Assembly (NCBI GenBank): GCA_946894095.1
Contig: OX335651.1
Coordinates: 3,866,501-3,930,500, forward strand
Direction: 5' to 3'
Length of the DNA stretch: 64,000 nucleotides
Source of the DNA: Incurvaria masculella
Taxonomy: Eukaryota > Arthropoda > Insecta > Lepidoptera > Incurvariidae
The position numbers and the translations under genes were made by a program. The notes beneath the pieces are model-generated. The model ran no database searches. It saw only the letters and a program-made list of their open reading frames with translations, and was not told where the DNA came from. Shown in pieces: positions 29,246 through 41,705 of the stretch (positions are counted from its first letter, which is position 1; every line of letters starts with the position of its first letter).

Positions 29246-31611
29246 AAAATTCCTTTTTGGCGTTTTTTAGGCATCAGTTTGATTTTTTTATTCATGTGTA
29301 ACTAGTGTAACATGACCATTTGAAACTTTAATGTTTTTATTTCAGAGTCACGTTGTTAAAAAAAGACTTTTTACCAGATGGTTGGTAAACGTTCAATTTG
29401 TCATACCAATCCTGTTTTAAGTAAGCCTTAGCAATTTATTGACAGGAAAACCCCGATACATTTTAAGGTTAGGAATTGAAAAGTTATTAATGAAAGAAGA
29501 TTTTTTCCAGTATCTGGCCACCTTCACACAGAACCCTTTTAGGTATGACGCTTTCCCTCTCGCACGAATGAATGAATCGCTTCGACAACTGTTGCCAAGT
29601 TGGTTTACAAAACGGAAATACTCCTGAGCACGGAATTCCAAGAATATACCCCCAGATCATACACCATCTCAATGGCCATCAGAAGAAGGTTACGTGACTG
29701 GCGGTGATATCACAGCCTGATACTCGCAAGTCTATTGATGTACCCCCGCCCTGAAATACCCTGTTTCGCCCCACCGCAGCCGCTACAACACGGCCGCCGT
29801 CAAATTGATATGAATTTTATTTTTGTTTGCAGAATGTATTCGAGGAATATTCGATTCGGAGAACAGTCAATTTTGTCATGCGGTTGGTACAATTTCCTTT
29901 GCGGAGTTTCGCTGAAATAGGTCGGCTATATAAAGTTTATAGGCGATAGACATGTAAGCAGTCTATTTATGAGGGCTTACTTATCAATCAGAACCCCGAG
30001 GGCAACCCCATTCTGAAAACCTGTATATTGGAACTATGTTTACAGCAGCTCGTGGTCCAGGGACTAGAGGACTTTCCTTTAATGCGAGAGGTCTGGGTTC
30101 AAATCCACAAATTGGAACTCCGTGCTCAGGAATCAGGAATCTCTCAGTCAAAGTTTTTTTTACGGAAAACCTTGAATAATTGAGATACCGTGCTCCAGAT
30201 GCTTTTTGTCGAGAAATAGACAAACAAATTTCCTTTGATCTGATAGCTATCAAATTTGACAGGATGACCCTTCATTTGCCTGAAAATTTCATCAAAATCG
30301 GTCAAGCAGTTTTCGAGTCCACATGCATCGATTGTTCTGCGATGTGACGTCAATTCCGCCCACCTATGCCAGCCTCGACACACAAACGAAAAGAGAACAA
30401 AGCAGGCGAGACGTGCTCTGCTAATAGAATTCTGTTGATGGCGTGTCAGAAGATAATTACTACCTGCCAAAACAGCGCGGGCGGTCGGGCGCTTGATACG
30501 GCGTGGAGGCTTTAGCGGAGAGCCATTTGTCAAAAACGCGGCCAGCAGGTGTGAGTAACACGCGTGTCCGTTCGGTGAATTTATACACATATAATCCCTT
30601 TTAATAGGCTTAGGTACGTGTCATTAAAATTCAGCGGGTCGTATGAGGCGACTGGGTGGATACCACACTCGACGATAAGTCGCACCGCCAAGCAGTTCGC
30701 TGTGTTCCAGCGTGTATCCCGGAGCCAGTAAATGGCAGTAAGCGGAAAAAAACAGACGTCCAGTTACTCTAAAGGCCAATTACTGAAAGAATAAACAGAG
30801 TAAAGAATCGACAGGAGATGCTTCAAGTAAGGATACTACTGCAATTCGCTGTTTATTATGTAGCTCCCAATGTCAACCGTGAGTTTATATGCAAAGGGAG
30901 ACGCTATACCCACTAAACGCCTGGGAAGGGACCATAGCCATCTATGTAGGTCTTCGGTAAGTCTTACCATTGCTTTTCTCCACGTGGACGATGTCTGCTC
31001 GCAATTTTCCAGCTCACCGCCCGCAACCGTAGCTGATAATGTTTTAATCCACGCTCGAAACGTCAGATTGGCTGACTTCCATATCTACACTATGGTGCCG
31101 GAGTTGTTCAGCTTGGCACACTCACTTCCCGACGTATATAATGCATCTCTCCATTCTATGTGTACGCGGATCGGCCGGGGCAACCGACTAGCACCAGATG
31201 TGTCTTCCAGTACTGACGATCCGCCAAGTCCTTTCAACTTAACAAAAGCTAAACGCCTGCCCCGCGCCCCTTTCTCTATGTAGCCTTGATACTAAAGACA
31301 GCCAGCCCACAACGTGCTTGTCGGACTAGCTAACCACATGCCTCTGTGAGTCCGACCTCAACATTGCGACCCCGTCGTTGATGCTGCGAGCCTTATATGA
31401 TCGATTCCTTCAGATAGACAGTTATCGAAAAATGAAGAACTGATAAAATGGGTGTACTTTGGTCCAAGCAGCCAGACCCTTAGTTCATACTGCGAGGCCT
31501 ATATGATCGAGTTATATGATCGAAAAAATGGAGAGCTGATACTGAACGGGTGTTCGATCAGGCAGGCTACATATGTATGAGATAGTACAGCAGTGACTAT
31601 CCTACATACAG
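29246..31611. other. no gene recognised
   Basis: Contains TCAGGAATC/GAATTCC-type segments near 29620-29640 and 30105-30240 related to the foldback at 57714-57902 (shared ACCTTGA-TAATT, TGCTCC-GA, TTTTTGTC-AGAAAT). A 137-codon plus frame at 30870-31283 is open but unlike anything I know, without clear domains, and its AT/GC pattern does not differ from its flanks. I do not call it a gene. Confidence 0.35.
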
Positions 31612-31862
31612 TGGTGGCAGCCCGGTGGTGCGACGTCTAGCGATTCGATAAGCTGGGTAAGAACGACTGAGCGCGGTTGGGTTCTGAATGGTTGGTCGTG
31701 GTTCGGATTCCACGTAAAACTCCTTCCACCTTACTTACTAGGGTTAACCCTGGTTGGTACCATCGCATTGAATGCACCTAGTTCCCATGTGGTGTGTTAG
31801 GCTAATATCTGACGTTCAGTTTCGTATTAGCCATTCATGTCCCGTTACATAAAAAAATATAT
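31612..31862 (+). mobile_element. SINE, 5S type, internally deleted
   Basis: Head GCAGCCCGGTGGTGCGACG, GAGCGCGGTTGGGTTCTGAA, then GTGGTTCGGATTCCACGTAA, ACCATCGCATTGAATG, and tail CACCTAGTTCCCATGTGGTG. Lacks the GATGGTCGAAGCGG part and ends in an A-run. Confidence 0.75.
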
Positions 31863-32284
31863 AGCGGACACATTACTCAGGGACGGCAACACCATGCCTG
31901 GGTTGTGCACTTATGTTGATTCGTATAGGCACGATTTTTTCCTACTTTTCAGATACAGGCACCATCTTGATTCCGTTAAAGAACTAGCGTTTCGGATAAT
32001 TTCGGCGGCGGCGTTTCTGCACCTGACGTCCGGACCGCTCTCAACGGAAATACCTCGTTAATGTTTGATGCGAGCCTTCAGCGGGGTGGTGGGATGCGGC
32101 GTTCGTGTCAGATTTCTGTTACACTCGCGTCGGGTCAGGCCAGGTCAGGTCAGCACGATTAATTATGTTAGGTGTCCGGAGATTCGTCTTCATTTTTAAC
32201 ACGCTTTTATTAGCTTGGGTTGTTCTGTCAATGAGGATCGTTCAAGTCATGAAATCAGTGTGTTTTACGCAATGTATAGGACTT

Positions 32285-32625
32285 CGTTTTTAGGGTTCCT
32301 TACCAAAAGGGTGCCAATGGAAGCCTCCGCTGTCCGTCAGATTACTAAGCCTCCGCTGTCCGTCCGTCCGTCCGTTCGTCCGTCCGTCCGTCCGTCTGTC
32401 ACAGGGCTGTATCTTACGAACCGTTATAGGTAGGCAGCTAACATTTTCACAGAGTGTGTATTTATTTTGCCGCTACAACAACAAATAGGTAAATTAAAAT
32501 AAAAAAAACATTAAAACATTAACAAAAAAAAATTTGTAATCAAAATTTTGTTAATGTTTTCCGTCTTGTCCGATGGCACGGAACCCTTCGTGTGCGAGTC
32601 CGACTCGCACTTGGCCGGTTTTTAT
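32285..32625 (+). mobile_element. AGGGTTCCGTACC element, complete copy
   Basis: Starts TTAGGGTTCCTTACC, carries an expanded CCGT microsatellite (32358-32398), CACAGGGCTGTATCTTACGA, CACAGAGTGTGTATTTATTT, and ends GGCACGGAACCCTTCGTGTG, hairpin, TTGGCCGGTTTTT. Known to me as one of the most abundant lepidopteran non-autonomous repeats. Confidence 0.85.
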
Positions 32626-32647
32626 TAAACCATTATATTTTACGAGT

Positions 32648-32813
32648 ACTAGCAGTTTCCCGTTACGTTTGCTCAAATTAAATTTAGACCAGACGTAGAC
32701 CTTTCACCAAGTTTCATCAAAATAGGTATTGCTGTTAAGGCGTAATTACCAACAAGCATCGAAATTTTCCGAATGTTTATATTGGTGGGATAATGTAGAA
32801 TATTTCGGTTCTA
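32648..32813 (+). repeat. common lepidopteran repeat (CAAGTTTCATCAAAAT type), copy 1
   Basis: ACTAGCAGTTTCCCGTTACG to ATAATGTAGAATATTTCGGT. The same sequence occurs at 41171-41336, in both cases directly left of the TTAA MITE family 2. Confidence 0.75.
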
Positions 32814-33195
32814 TTAAGGCTGTTCCGACCCATATAAAGTTGTTTGCACACATAACGCAAAAAGTATTGCACTTTAAGCCACGAATTAATAATAAAAGTT
32901 TAATATAGTCATATTACTTGCAGCGACAAGTTAACAATTTGACAATTTCACAATTTCAGGATTATTAGTTTTGTTACAATATATTTAAATACGATTTTTA
33001 TTTAGCAGCGCCATCTAACGGTGTAAAACTTCTAATCGGCAATTACAACGAAAACATTAAACCTGAAATTGTGAATATGTTTTCGCTGCAACTGCTATGG
33101 CTATATTTAATATTTTTGACGAATTCGTGCCTTAAAGTGAAATACTTTTTGCGTTCTGTGTGAACAAAACATTGTATGGGTCGGAACATCCTTAA
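32814..33195. mobile_element. TTAA-flanked MITE, family 2, copy 1
   Basis: TTAA at both ends, inverted termini of about 130 bp (GGCTGTTCCGACCCATATAA and CAATGTATGGGTCGGAACAT), 382 bp, no coding. TTAA target duplication is the mark of piggyBac-family transposition, so a piggyBac-like mobiliser is inferred. Confidence 0.8.
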
Positions 33196-34398
33196 GGGTA
33201 TATGACAAAAAAAAACAATCTCAACTGTAATATGTATGTACTTCATAAAATATAAAAAAAAAACTTCGAGTATCGAATAATGCTATATTCGTCCCAAACA
33301 CTTAACGCTTAAGAAATACCGTTAACTTAAAAAATTTGACAAAACAAATATAAATCAAATTACACTTTATTACAATTGCAATTAAATATTATTAATTGAA
33401 TTATAATTAATATTACAATTAAAATACAAACGCAACTCCTCCGCTACCTAAGTTCGATTCATCTTCATTAATTACTTTAATAATAAAAACAAGTGTTTAA
33501 AAAGTAAAAATAGCAATTGTCTATTATATTTCGCGACTCCTGATTTAAAAAAAAAAATGGAATATATTTTGTGCATACGAAAAAGCTTGTTTTTAATAAT
33601 GTTTACAAGTTTTTAAACCTCGGGAAGTAGATTTTCCATTTAGCACATCACAGGAATATGTTAATATACATCTTAAGTTAAAAAGGTAGGCAAATGAACA
33701 TCGACCTAAATTTCTATTTAATTCCCCCTCTAAAATTGTCATTAAAAGTTAACTCTGTGCATCGAAGCATGACCCATTAATCGGTTCAGTCATTAAATGA
33801 CAGAAATAAACTCTGTCCTGATTAAACATTATCGAACCGAACGATTAAGGCTATTGCGAAGGCAGCGGAAATCTAAGATTTGAAAAGTTTAAGAAATGCA
33901 TTCTTTGTCCATTGGATTTGCAACTCGTGAAATCGTCTTCCAAGCCCTAACGGGGCTCTATTGGACCTAATGTGTCATCGCTTTACGATTGGATTCTACA
34001 TCATTGACGATCACAACGAAGATTAAGGGCTGAGTGCACGAAAGGACAAAAAATCAAAATCAACATCAAAGTACGATTAAACACGTCACTTTGTGTGGAC
34101 AGTATGGAAGGAACCCTATGCGGTTCACTAAAAGTGACGTGTTTGAACATTGATTAACTCAGCCGTCTCTTCGGCTAAGAAACGACGTACCTTCCGGTGG
34201 CGTTCTCTTTTAATATTCTTCAACCCTAAATTCTTAGCTGTGCATTGATACACCTCTCCTGTTGCTGTCGATTCAATTATAAATCTGCCCATTCCAATTG
34301 ACATCGGCTTACTGAAACAACCCATTTTGGACACTCCGGCGTTCAATGTTTCCGCAGTCGACAAACTGTTGGCGTCGGATTAATTCCGTTGTGCGCAC
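33196..34398. other. AT-rich, nothing recognised
   Basis: Mostly AT-rich. No repeat family or gene identified. Confidence 0.4.
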
Positions 34399-34877
34399 TT
34401 AAGGGCCTGGTACTAGCCAAATCGCAAAGTTAGACAAGGCATCCCAAGTTAACTAACTAAGTCTGACGATTATAATTGTCATTCTTACAATATATGATTC
34501 CTTGTCTAGGAATCGAACTATTTTCGTTAATGTATGTTTCCTTTTTCTATACAAAATACATTGCGGAAACGGTGTCCATTTCCGAACTTTTTTGACTAAA
34601 TGTAGAAATCTAAAAGCAAATGGAATTTTTTGTTTATGCATATATGCTGTTTTTGCTTATATCTAGAAATCGAATTACTTTCAGATTTCTAATGAGAAAA
34701 ATCAACTTTTTTATTTTTATTATTATTTAAATAAATGATGGAATAAAAAAATATTAACAATCCATTATCAGTCTGGAGTTCTATTTGGATTTGCTGAAGC
34801 GTTTCACTACATATTATTACATTTGTTAAAAAGTGCATTTGTATGGCGCGAGTAGTTGGCTAGTCCTAGCGCCTTAA
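34399..34877. mobile_element. TTAA-flanked MITE, family 3
   Basis: TTAAGGGCCTGGTACTAGCC on the left and GGCTAGTCCTAGCGCCTTAA on the right form imperfect inverted termini of about 22 bp, each with TTAA. 479 bp, AT-rich interior, no coding. Confidence 0.65.
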
Positions 34878-35039
34878 ATCAACCGCCCTCGACCACACTT
34901 TACAAGGCCCTCTCTGGCCATCCGAGTTACGCTCTCGTGTGACCATTAACATGGAGCTCTGATGGGATTTTCGGCACCCACTTGTCGAGAAGTGGACGTT
35001 TGAAGCTGGAAACATTCACTTCTTGTGAGTAATTCTCTC

Positions 35040-35395
35040 GTGAGTAAGTCTAGTGGCGCGGGGACTAGGTCTAGGTTCAATTCCTCGCCCCGTTCATGAA
35101 CGACTTTATTACTCTTTCCGAGTTGAATGAGTGCATTTCGTCACGAATGCGAGCTTTTCCGAGGTTCGGAATCCATGCAAAACTGAGGTTCCCTTCCTCT
35201 ACTAGTTGGTACGGTTTTAGAACCACCCGGTTTGGTGCCATCGTATTGGATGAAAAGATGGTCAAAAAAATGTCCGTGTTTTCCATCCATTTCAATGTAG
35301 CGGTGCTCATAAAGGAAAAAGTCCTGGCGGGGCAACTAATTCCTTCGGGGATGCGGTATATTGGGCTAATATCGTAACGGTAGTCATGTGGTAGT
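35040..35395 (+). mobile_element. SINE, tRNA type, nearly complete
   Basis: Head AGTCTAGTGGCGCGGGGAC and B-box-like TAGGTTCAATTCC, then GTGCATTTCGTCACGAATGC, GTTCGGAATCCATGC, GATGGTC, TCCGTGTTTTCCATCC, CTAATTCCTTCGGGGATGCG. Confidence 0.8.
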
Positions 35396-35523
35396 CATAG
35401 AACAGTCATAATATATTTCTTCTTAGTCTGTCAAAACAGTCACATCTCTAAAGAAAGCAGCCATAAAAGCGAAACGCATAGCACGGATTTGGCATGACTG
35501 CGCGCATATGTCTGAGTTTATAT

Positions 35524-35822
35524 TTATGTTACGTGCGGCATATGGCATACATAGGCCCTCACATTGGAAGGAGCGCGTTTATATTAATGGCCTATCCAAC
35601 TTCAGCCCAGCAGTTCACACTATGGTTGAACTCAGGTTGCACTTTAGGGGAAATAGCCTACCGTGCCGAGGTAATTTTATTTTAACTTCTGCATGTTTTA
35701 TATTAATTCTCGTGCATTCCATAATTTACCGACTCTATTAATAAAGAATCTAGATCAAGGATCGGTTGGTTCTAATGTTGGGGTTTTTGCCAGTAAATAG
35801 GTGCATTCCCAGCCTGTTCCTC
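35524..35822 (+). repeat. dispersed repeat Z, copy 2
   Basis: GTGCGGCATATGGCATACAT, then GATCGGTTGGTTCTAATGTT and GTGCATTCCCAGCCTGTTCC. Pairs with 17253-17470. Confidence 0.5.
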
Positions 35823-36663
35823 CTTGAGCGATTGATAAAAAGAAAAAATGAATTTATTTATTGAAAGCTAAGAAACATTTCAATTCTCGTTATTCATATG
35901 AAGATACTCGTATACCGTGACATAGATATTAATATTTGTAAAATATTAGGTCGTTACCTATGAAATTGCCGATTCGCAATACTAGCAAATTTGAACTAAA
36001 AATATCTAGGGTTTGGTTTATATGAACTTATTTAAAATTAAAGCAATTTTAATTCCAAATTTTTTATTCATTTGCTTGCGCCTGATTAGATTTTGATCTG
36101 ACTTCGTTTTGTACACTAAAATGGAAAAGTAAAAATATATCGTTATTTTTAAATATGAATTCCGCCATTGCACCAGCGCTGCAAATAAAGATCGATGAAT
36201 TAATGAAGCGTTCGGAGCAGCCTCCGCAGGCGAATGAATGGCGCCATTTTGGTCCCACGTTTCCATTATCGACATTTTGATTAGAATGTTCCCCGTGGAA
36301 GCGAATGCGACTCAAATCACACCAAAGTTAGCGGCAATCTTCGATGAAAGTTAAGTGTAACTGAGAAACCTCGAAAAGAAGGTACTTCATGAATTTGAGT
36401 GAGGAGAAACCGAAATTCGTCTGCATGGCGGGTGGCGTAGTCACTTTTACATAAAAAAAAACTGTACACTGAAAAACAATTACGTGCAACTGTTCTCTGT
36501 TTTAGCATAGTAAAAATAAAATAATTTATGGTAAAGTATTTCTCATTACTAATAACGTATTACGGTAAGATCTGTATCTGAGTCACTGCTCACAGTTAAT
36601 ATTAAAAAGTTATTTTAACCGACTGAAAAGTACCGCCAGGTGTAAATAACACTTGTGATAGAT
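35823..36663. other. nothing recognised
   Basis: AT-rich; only shadow frames. Confidence 0.4.
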
Positions 36664-36765
36664 CATGAAATGAAATGAAATGAAAATGAAATGAAAAAAA
36701 TCTTTATTTGCAAGCCTGCAAGCATGGTTCACAAAAAGGCGGAATTAATGCCAGGATCAGATGAT
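36664..36765 (-). mobile_element. LINE 3' end with ATGAA-type tail
   Basis: Same 3' end as 28151-28270: minus strand ATTAATTCCGCCTTTTTGTG, CTTGCAAATAAAGATTTTTT, then CATTT repeats. Confidence 0.65.
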
Positions 36766-37080
36766 TTGGTAACGGTTATCTAAACTGATTGAATATTAAG
36801 ACGGACTATAAATCAGGCGTGCAACTATCCAGTTTCCAGTGTAATTTTAACAGATAAGACAGCACATTTTCACTGAAAATAAGACGTAAGTAAGAATGGA
36901 AAAATAATAAAGCTAGAAACAGTTTTGACACAGTTAGGGAGTCATTAAAATAAAACGAAATTGCACACAATAAAAAAAAATTTAAAAGATACAGAATCAT
37001 TTAATGTTGAAGGCTAACTGTTTTCACTCAGTAACCGACTACAGAGTAACCGATTCATTTAGTTGGCTCTATTTTAACCG

Positions 37081-37256
37081 CTACTTTCTTGAGTTCTTAC
37101 GAGGAGTTAGAAAACTTAAGATCATGTGAGACCTACGCTATTTAGAGCAACGAACATTCGATGTTGCCCGTCCCGAATTCATAATAGAACTATACTACAG
37201 TTAGATGTTTTGGACTCGCCCGTGGCTACGTTGCCACAATACGAATAAGAGAGAAT
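37081..37256. repeat. dispersed repeat X, copy 1
   Basis: CGAACATTCGATGTTGCCCG, CCCGAATTC, CTACAGTTAGATGTTTT, CTCGCCCGTGGCTACGTTGC. Related blocks at 37917-38100, 42270-42400, 43215-43375, 54060-54230, 54450-54645 and 55930-56095, in both orientations. Confidence 0.55.
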
Positions 37257-37916
37257 GGATAATAGGTCTTTACAACAATGTAAAACATTAATCGCAATGT
37301 CTACTTACAAAGTCGGAGTTCGGAATTTTGACAATTTATTGCAAGGAAAAATATGAAATTCCGTGTGGTGGCCAAAACCGCCTTTAAATAATTAATTGAT
37401 TGTCGTTTCAATATTTTTTCACGAATTCAATGACATTCCATAAATTGGCGAAAGAAGGAAAATCATAAAAAAAATCCCTTTGCTTTTATATATGAAAGGG
37501 CAATTCCATATGTAAAGACTTATTAATAGGATTTATTTAGGATTTCGTATTACCTTAAATATAACCTTTTATTATTGATTAATATAACAAGTTAGTATAT
37601 GTACGGATACAAATTGTATTGTTCTCAAAATTTTCTGACCAAGTAATTAAACGTTATCCAAAAAGTCCCCGAATTCTTTTGAAGAAATTTACTTTACCTT
37701 TACCTTGCTTTCAAAGCGGTTGACTTATTTGTTGAAGAAACGACATCTAATTTAAGTTTATCTACGCGGGCGTAATTTCGGAGAAAGTACGCTCTTGGGG
37801 ATAAAGAAAACGCTTGTAAACGTTCCAATGAGGAATTATTCAATTTAATGATCTGCTAAAATCGTATTTTACGAAAGTAGATTAGATTTAGTGGACCATC
37901 CGCAGAAGGCGGCGCG

Positions 37917-38100
37917 GCGCTGGGAAAGTTGACAAATGAATAATTGTAAAACTCCAGTGAGGAAAAAGGAACGGGAGTGGGAACCGAAACTAGTTGCGAA
38001 ATGTAGCGCCGACGAGTCAGTTCGCTACGAAGTCACTCATTACTGATTTTCCCGAGTGTCAAAGTAGCTCGTTGGTTACTCGTTCTCGAGTTACCAAATC
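37917..38100. repeat. dispersed repeat X, inverted copy, diverged
   Basis: GGAACGGGAGTGGGAACCGA, TAGCGCCGACGAGTCAGTTC, CTCATTACTGATTTTCCCGA. Compare 42290-42400 and 54095-54215. Confidence 0.45.
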
Positions 38101-38154
38101 CGATACAGTTTTGTATCTGCGCAGCCGTTGGTGCTTGGAAGTGGAAGGAATCGT

Positions 38155-38292
38155 TTCGCAGCGGGGGTTGTACATTGTAGCCGTGCTTATAAATCCTGGC
38201 ATAGCACCTAATTCCTTCGGGGAAGAGGTGTGTTGGGCTAATATCAGGACGGTGGGTGTGTTATTAGCCATCAATGTCTAGTTACATTAAAA
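38155..38292 (+). mobile_element. SINE 3' tail
   Basis: GTAGCCGTGCTTATAAATCC, TGGCATAGCACCTAATTCCT, TTAGCCATCAATGTC and an A-run. Head and body absent. Confidence 0.65.
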
Positions 38293-39219
38293 ACGACAAT
38301 TTTTAACGCTCTCTAAATTATATGTTTCGCATTGATTCATTCTTAATTACGTTCGCATTTATAATATAATCAATATTTTCTAAAATGAAGCCTAACCAAT
38401 TTATCAATTTTCAGATTACATTGTTCTCTGTCCACAAATATTTCGTATTATCGCATAATCAGTCCAAAATTATAAAATGTGTTGTTTTATATTGTATGTA
38501 ATAGGGGTATTATTCCTTTGAGTTACAGAATAATTTTGTCAGTGCGTAAATGCATGAATAATGTATATACATTAAATATTAACTTCCCAAAGTGTCGGCC
38601 AGGAAGAGATAACTTTATGGAAATATGATGGAATGTCGGGTAAACGATTATATTTATATTTTATATTTATATTTATTTATTTATAAAGGTTTGCCAACAG
38701 GTTGACACATTTACATTTACGTTTATACATCACATATTAAATATAACAGTGTGCAGACCCAATAACAGGCAAACACAACCTGCATGTAAAGAACGGACAT
38801 ATTGCAACACTAGCTAGGGTGCAGACGAGCGGGGCGACAACACGAACGCGACGAGTCAAAAAGTGACTCCGCGCGGCAGTGATGGCGGCGGCGCGGTGGG
38901 GTGGTGGAGGCGGAGGCGGGATGGACAGTCCGGTGGTGGAGGTGACAACTACGCGTCGTCGGCGTCGCGCCGCTCGAAAGCAAACCCGCCAACTTAAACG
39001 TAGAACAATTTAAAACAGAGAAACAGGTTAAACGTTGTAAGTAATAAAAAAAAAAAATTTAAAAGGATAAACATAAACACAAACTTCACATTTGCTGAAG
39101 CTTTTAACACAACAATGAATAAAAATAAAAAATAAAACAGAATGCCTAAAAGACTAACATAAAAAGGAATGAAATCAAATCAAATAAAAACAAAAATATT
39201 GTATTTGTGTCCAAGTCTG
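38293..39219. other. mixed: AT-rich, with a GC-rich island at about 38815-38995
   Basis: The island is rich in GGCGG/GGTGG and has no recognisable protein. It could be a promoter or first exon. The stretch 39000-39200 is A-rich and may include the 3' tail of the LINE to its right (ATCAAATCAAAT repeats at 39171-39187). Confidence 0.3.
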
Positions 39220-39714
39220 TTAAGGTTCGTGTGCGAATATAATTTCTTTGATTAGAAGTTTATATTTTTTTGCATTACACGAGAACAAGTCGAGCGTGTG
39301 TAGTTTAAACAGCTCATTGTACTTTCTACATAGCCTAGCTATATTATGGTTATAACCCAGTGTACTTTTGTAGCGTCGGAGCCAGAATGGATTATATTTC
39401 CCTAGTCTGGTCGTTGGTCGAGGCACTTGAAAGTAAATCTTGTTCAACAATTCAGGACATTCTAGTTGGCCGTTGACGATTTTGTAAAGGAGCATCTGGT
39501 CCGCCAAGTTACGCCGGCCAAAGAGGGAATCTACTTTATAGTGTCTCAACCGATCAGTATACGACCTGTGCAAATACATTTTTTTATCATGTATCGTTTG
39601 AAAGTAAAGAAAACGTTTCTGCACTCGTTCGATTCTATCGACGTGGTTGTTGAAATATGGGGTCCAAACACTAGAGCAATACTCTAAATTGCTTCGAACG
39701 AGTGAGTTATACAC
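39200..39714 (-). pseudogene. 5'-truncated LINE: C-terminal reverse transcriptase segment (CR1/jockey-like)
   Basis: One open minus frame of 164 codons (39220-39714) beginning MYNSLVRSNLEYCSSVWTPY, then IERVQKRFLYF, the typical segment after the RT thumb in CR1/jockey LINEs, and ending FAHEP. It is open to the stop, followed by a short 3' part and an ATTTG-type tail. Truncated at the N-terminal side at about 39720. It may be domesticated or just young; no evidence for the former. Confidence 0.8.
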
Positions 39715-39949
39715 TGTAATTTTACTAGCTGCATGTTTGAATTCTTAATTATACACATACATAATAGATCTACGCCGCATATAGTCTGCAAGTACATCAA
39801 ACTAAGCACATAAAGAAAGTTTTCCCCAAAAACATAAACAACTCTGAGATATGAGAAAACCTCAAAACCACTCCAAGCTAAGCCTGCACCTAGGGAGAAG
39901 GTAGCACCCCAATAAACATTCGAGATTATTAAAACCCCCAGAAGTTTTG

Positions 39950-40170
39950 CGCCGTGCACGTTTTGCCGTCTGGAGAGCTGCGCCGTAATCCTGGCAGCTG
40001 CCCCGCCGGGAGCGGGGTCGCGCGACCCCACCGGTGACGTCACAGATGACCTGCGCCCGCCCCGCCCTCTGCCCGATTTACATACGCTGGCCTTTGTTCG
40101 TGATAAAATAGAATCCGCATAGTCTGCGGCCGCCGCGCCGGCTGTATAGGTCCCGATCTTCGGATAGTTT
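39950..40170. promoter_or_regulatory. GC-rich island with TGACGTCAC site
   Basis: CpG-rich sequence with GAGCGGGGTCGCGCGACCCC (a short palindrome, GGGGTCGCGCGACCCC), GGTGACGTCACAG at about 40032, and GCGGCCGCCGCGCC. Candidate promoter; no transcription unit attached to it was recognised. Confidence 0.25.
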
Positions 40171-41000
40171 CTGGACGGAAGGGCTTATTTAATAAGGATG
40201 GAATCAGATTATGAATGGAATGGTTGTCTGAAAGACAATGGGTGACCTTTATCAATGCGGTTTTGGTGGAAAGCATCTTGTCTTTCATAGTAATTGCTTT
40301 ATAGATCTACTTGTACGCTGTATTTTCTTATATTTCTTTGTATTCGTTTTCGAATGGAATCATTGAAGCTACGGCGCTCACGAAATATCGCCTCTACCTA
40401 CTAGTGGCTCTCTGAGCTGCAAACCTCATGAGTCTATCTTTTTAAAGATTTGACATTTTTAAACATTTTTAAAAGTTTAAAAAATAAAATAAAACCTGGC
40501 TCCACTAAACAATTCTTTATAATTATCGAACCTACTCACAAATGTTCACGAGAATAATTGAGAAATGCGACCTGTAGAGGATAATAACCAGACATACGAA
40601 AGCATTATTTACCAATCTGATACGGAGACGCACGCTTCGCTCTTCGCTCGGTCAATTACTTACGTTGGAAAAAACTTTTTCTTATTTTATAATATCCTTC
40701 CACAGATTAATTCGTTGTAAGCTCATCACAAAACATTTATAACGTTTATTTTTGGATTGCTTTTGATGGGTACGATATTAATGTTATCTCATTAATTTTA
40801 TGTTAAACAACGACATCTATATTGAATTCTTTCAAACAAATTTTGAAAATATTCGGTAAATATTTTGGAATGTAATCCTGTTTCAATTCGAGATTAATGT
40901 GACCAAATATTCTGGTTTTAGTAATAAAACATCCTAAAGTCAGCCATTGGTGGCTGATCTTTGGGGTCGTTATCGGCTAGTTTCATATAAATTATGCTAT

Positions 41001-41170
41001 TTAAGGCTGTTCCGACCCATATAAAGTTGTTTGCACACATAACGCAAAAAGTATTGCACTTTAAGCCACGAATTAATAATAACAGTTTAATATAGTCATA
41101 TTACTTGCAGCGAAAACAATTTCACAATTTCAGGATTATTGGTTTTGTTACAATTTATTTAAATACGATT
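41001..41170. mobile_element. TTAA MITE family 2, truncated copy
   Basis: TTAAGGCTGTTCCGACCCAT through TTTAAATACGATT, i.e. the left half of 32814-33195, cut where the next repeat begins. Confidence 0.75.
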
Positions 41171-41336
41171 ACTAGCAGTTTCCTGTTACGTTTGCTCAAA
41201 TTAAATTTAGACCAGACGTAGACCTTTCACCAAGTTTCATCAAAATAGGTATTGCTGTTAAGGCGTGATTACAAACAAGCATCGAAATTTTCCGAATGTT
41301 TATATTGGTGGGATAATGTAGAATATTTCGGTTCTA
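41171..41336 (+). repeat. common lepidopteran repeat (CAAGTTTCATCAAAAT type), copy 2
   Basis: Nearly identical to 32648-32813, and like it joined to a family 2 MITE on the right. Confidence 0.75.
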
Positions 41337-41705
41337 TTAAGGCTGTTCCGACCCATATAAAGTTGTTTGCACACATAACGCAAAAAGTATTGCACTTTAA
41401 GCCACGAATTAATAATAAAAGTTTAATATAGTCATATTACTTGCAGCGAAAACAATTTCACAATTTCAGGATTGTTAGTTTTGTTACAATATATTTAAAT
41501 ACGATTTTTATTTAACAGCGCCATCTAACGGTGTAAAACTTCTAATCGGCAATTACAACGAAACCATTAACCCTGAAATTGTGAATATGTTTTCGCTGCA
41601 ACTACTATGGCTATATTTAATATTTTTGACGAATTCGTGCCTTAAAGTGCAATACTTTTTGCGTTCTGTGTAAAAAAAACATTGTATGGGTCGGAACATC
41701 TTTAA
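41337..41705. mobile_element. TTAA MITE family 2, complete copy
   Basis: TTAAGGCTGTTCCGACCCAT to GGTCGGAACATCTTTAA, 369 bp; same as 32814-33195 with a few small differences. Confidence 0.8.

Noticed and set aside
30870..31283. 137-codon plus-strand ORF
   Set aside because: Open but without recognisable domain, signal, splice context or codon pattern. Could be chance in a GC-richer stretch.
39220..39714. Domesticated host gene from a LINE
   Set aside because: The open frame ends with a normal LINE 3' end and is truncated at the N-terminal side. A young 5'-truncated insertion is simpler.
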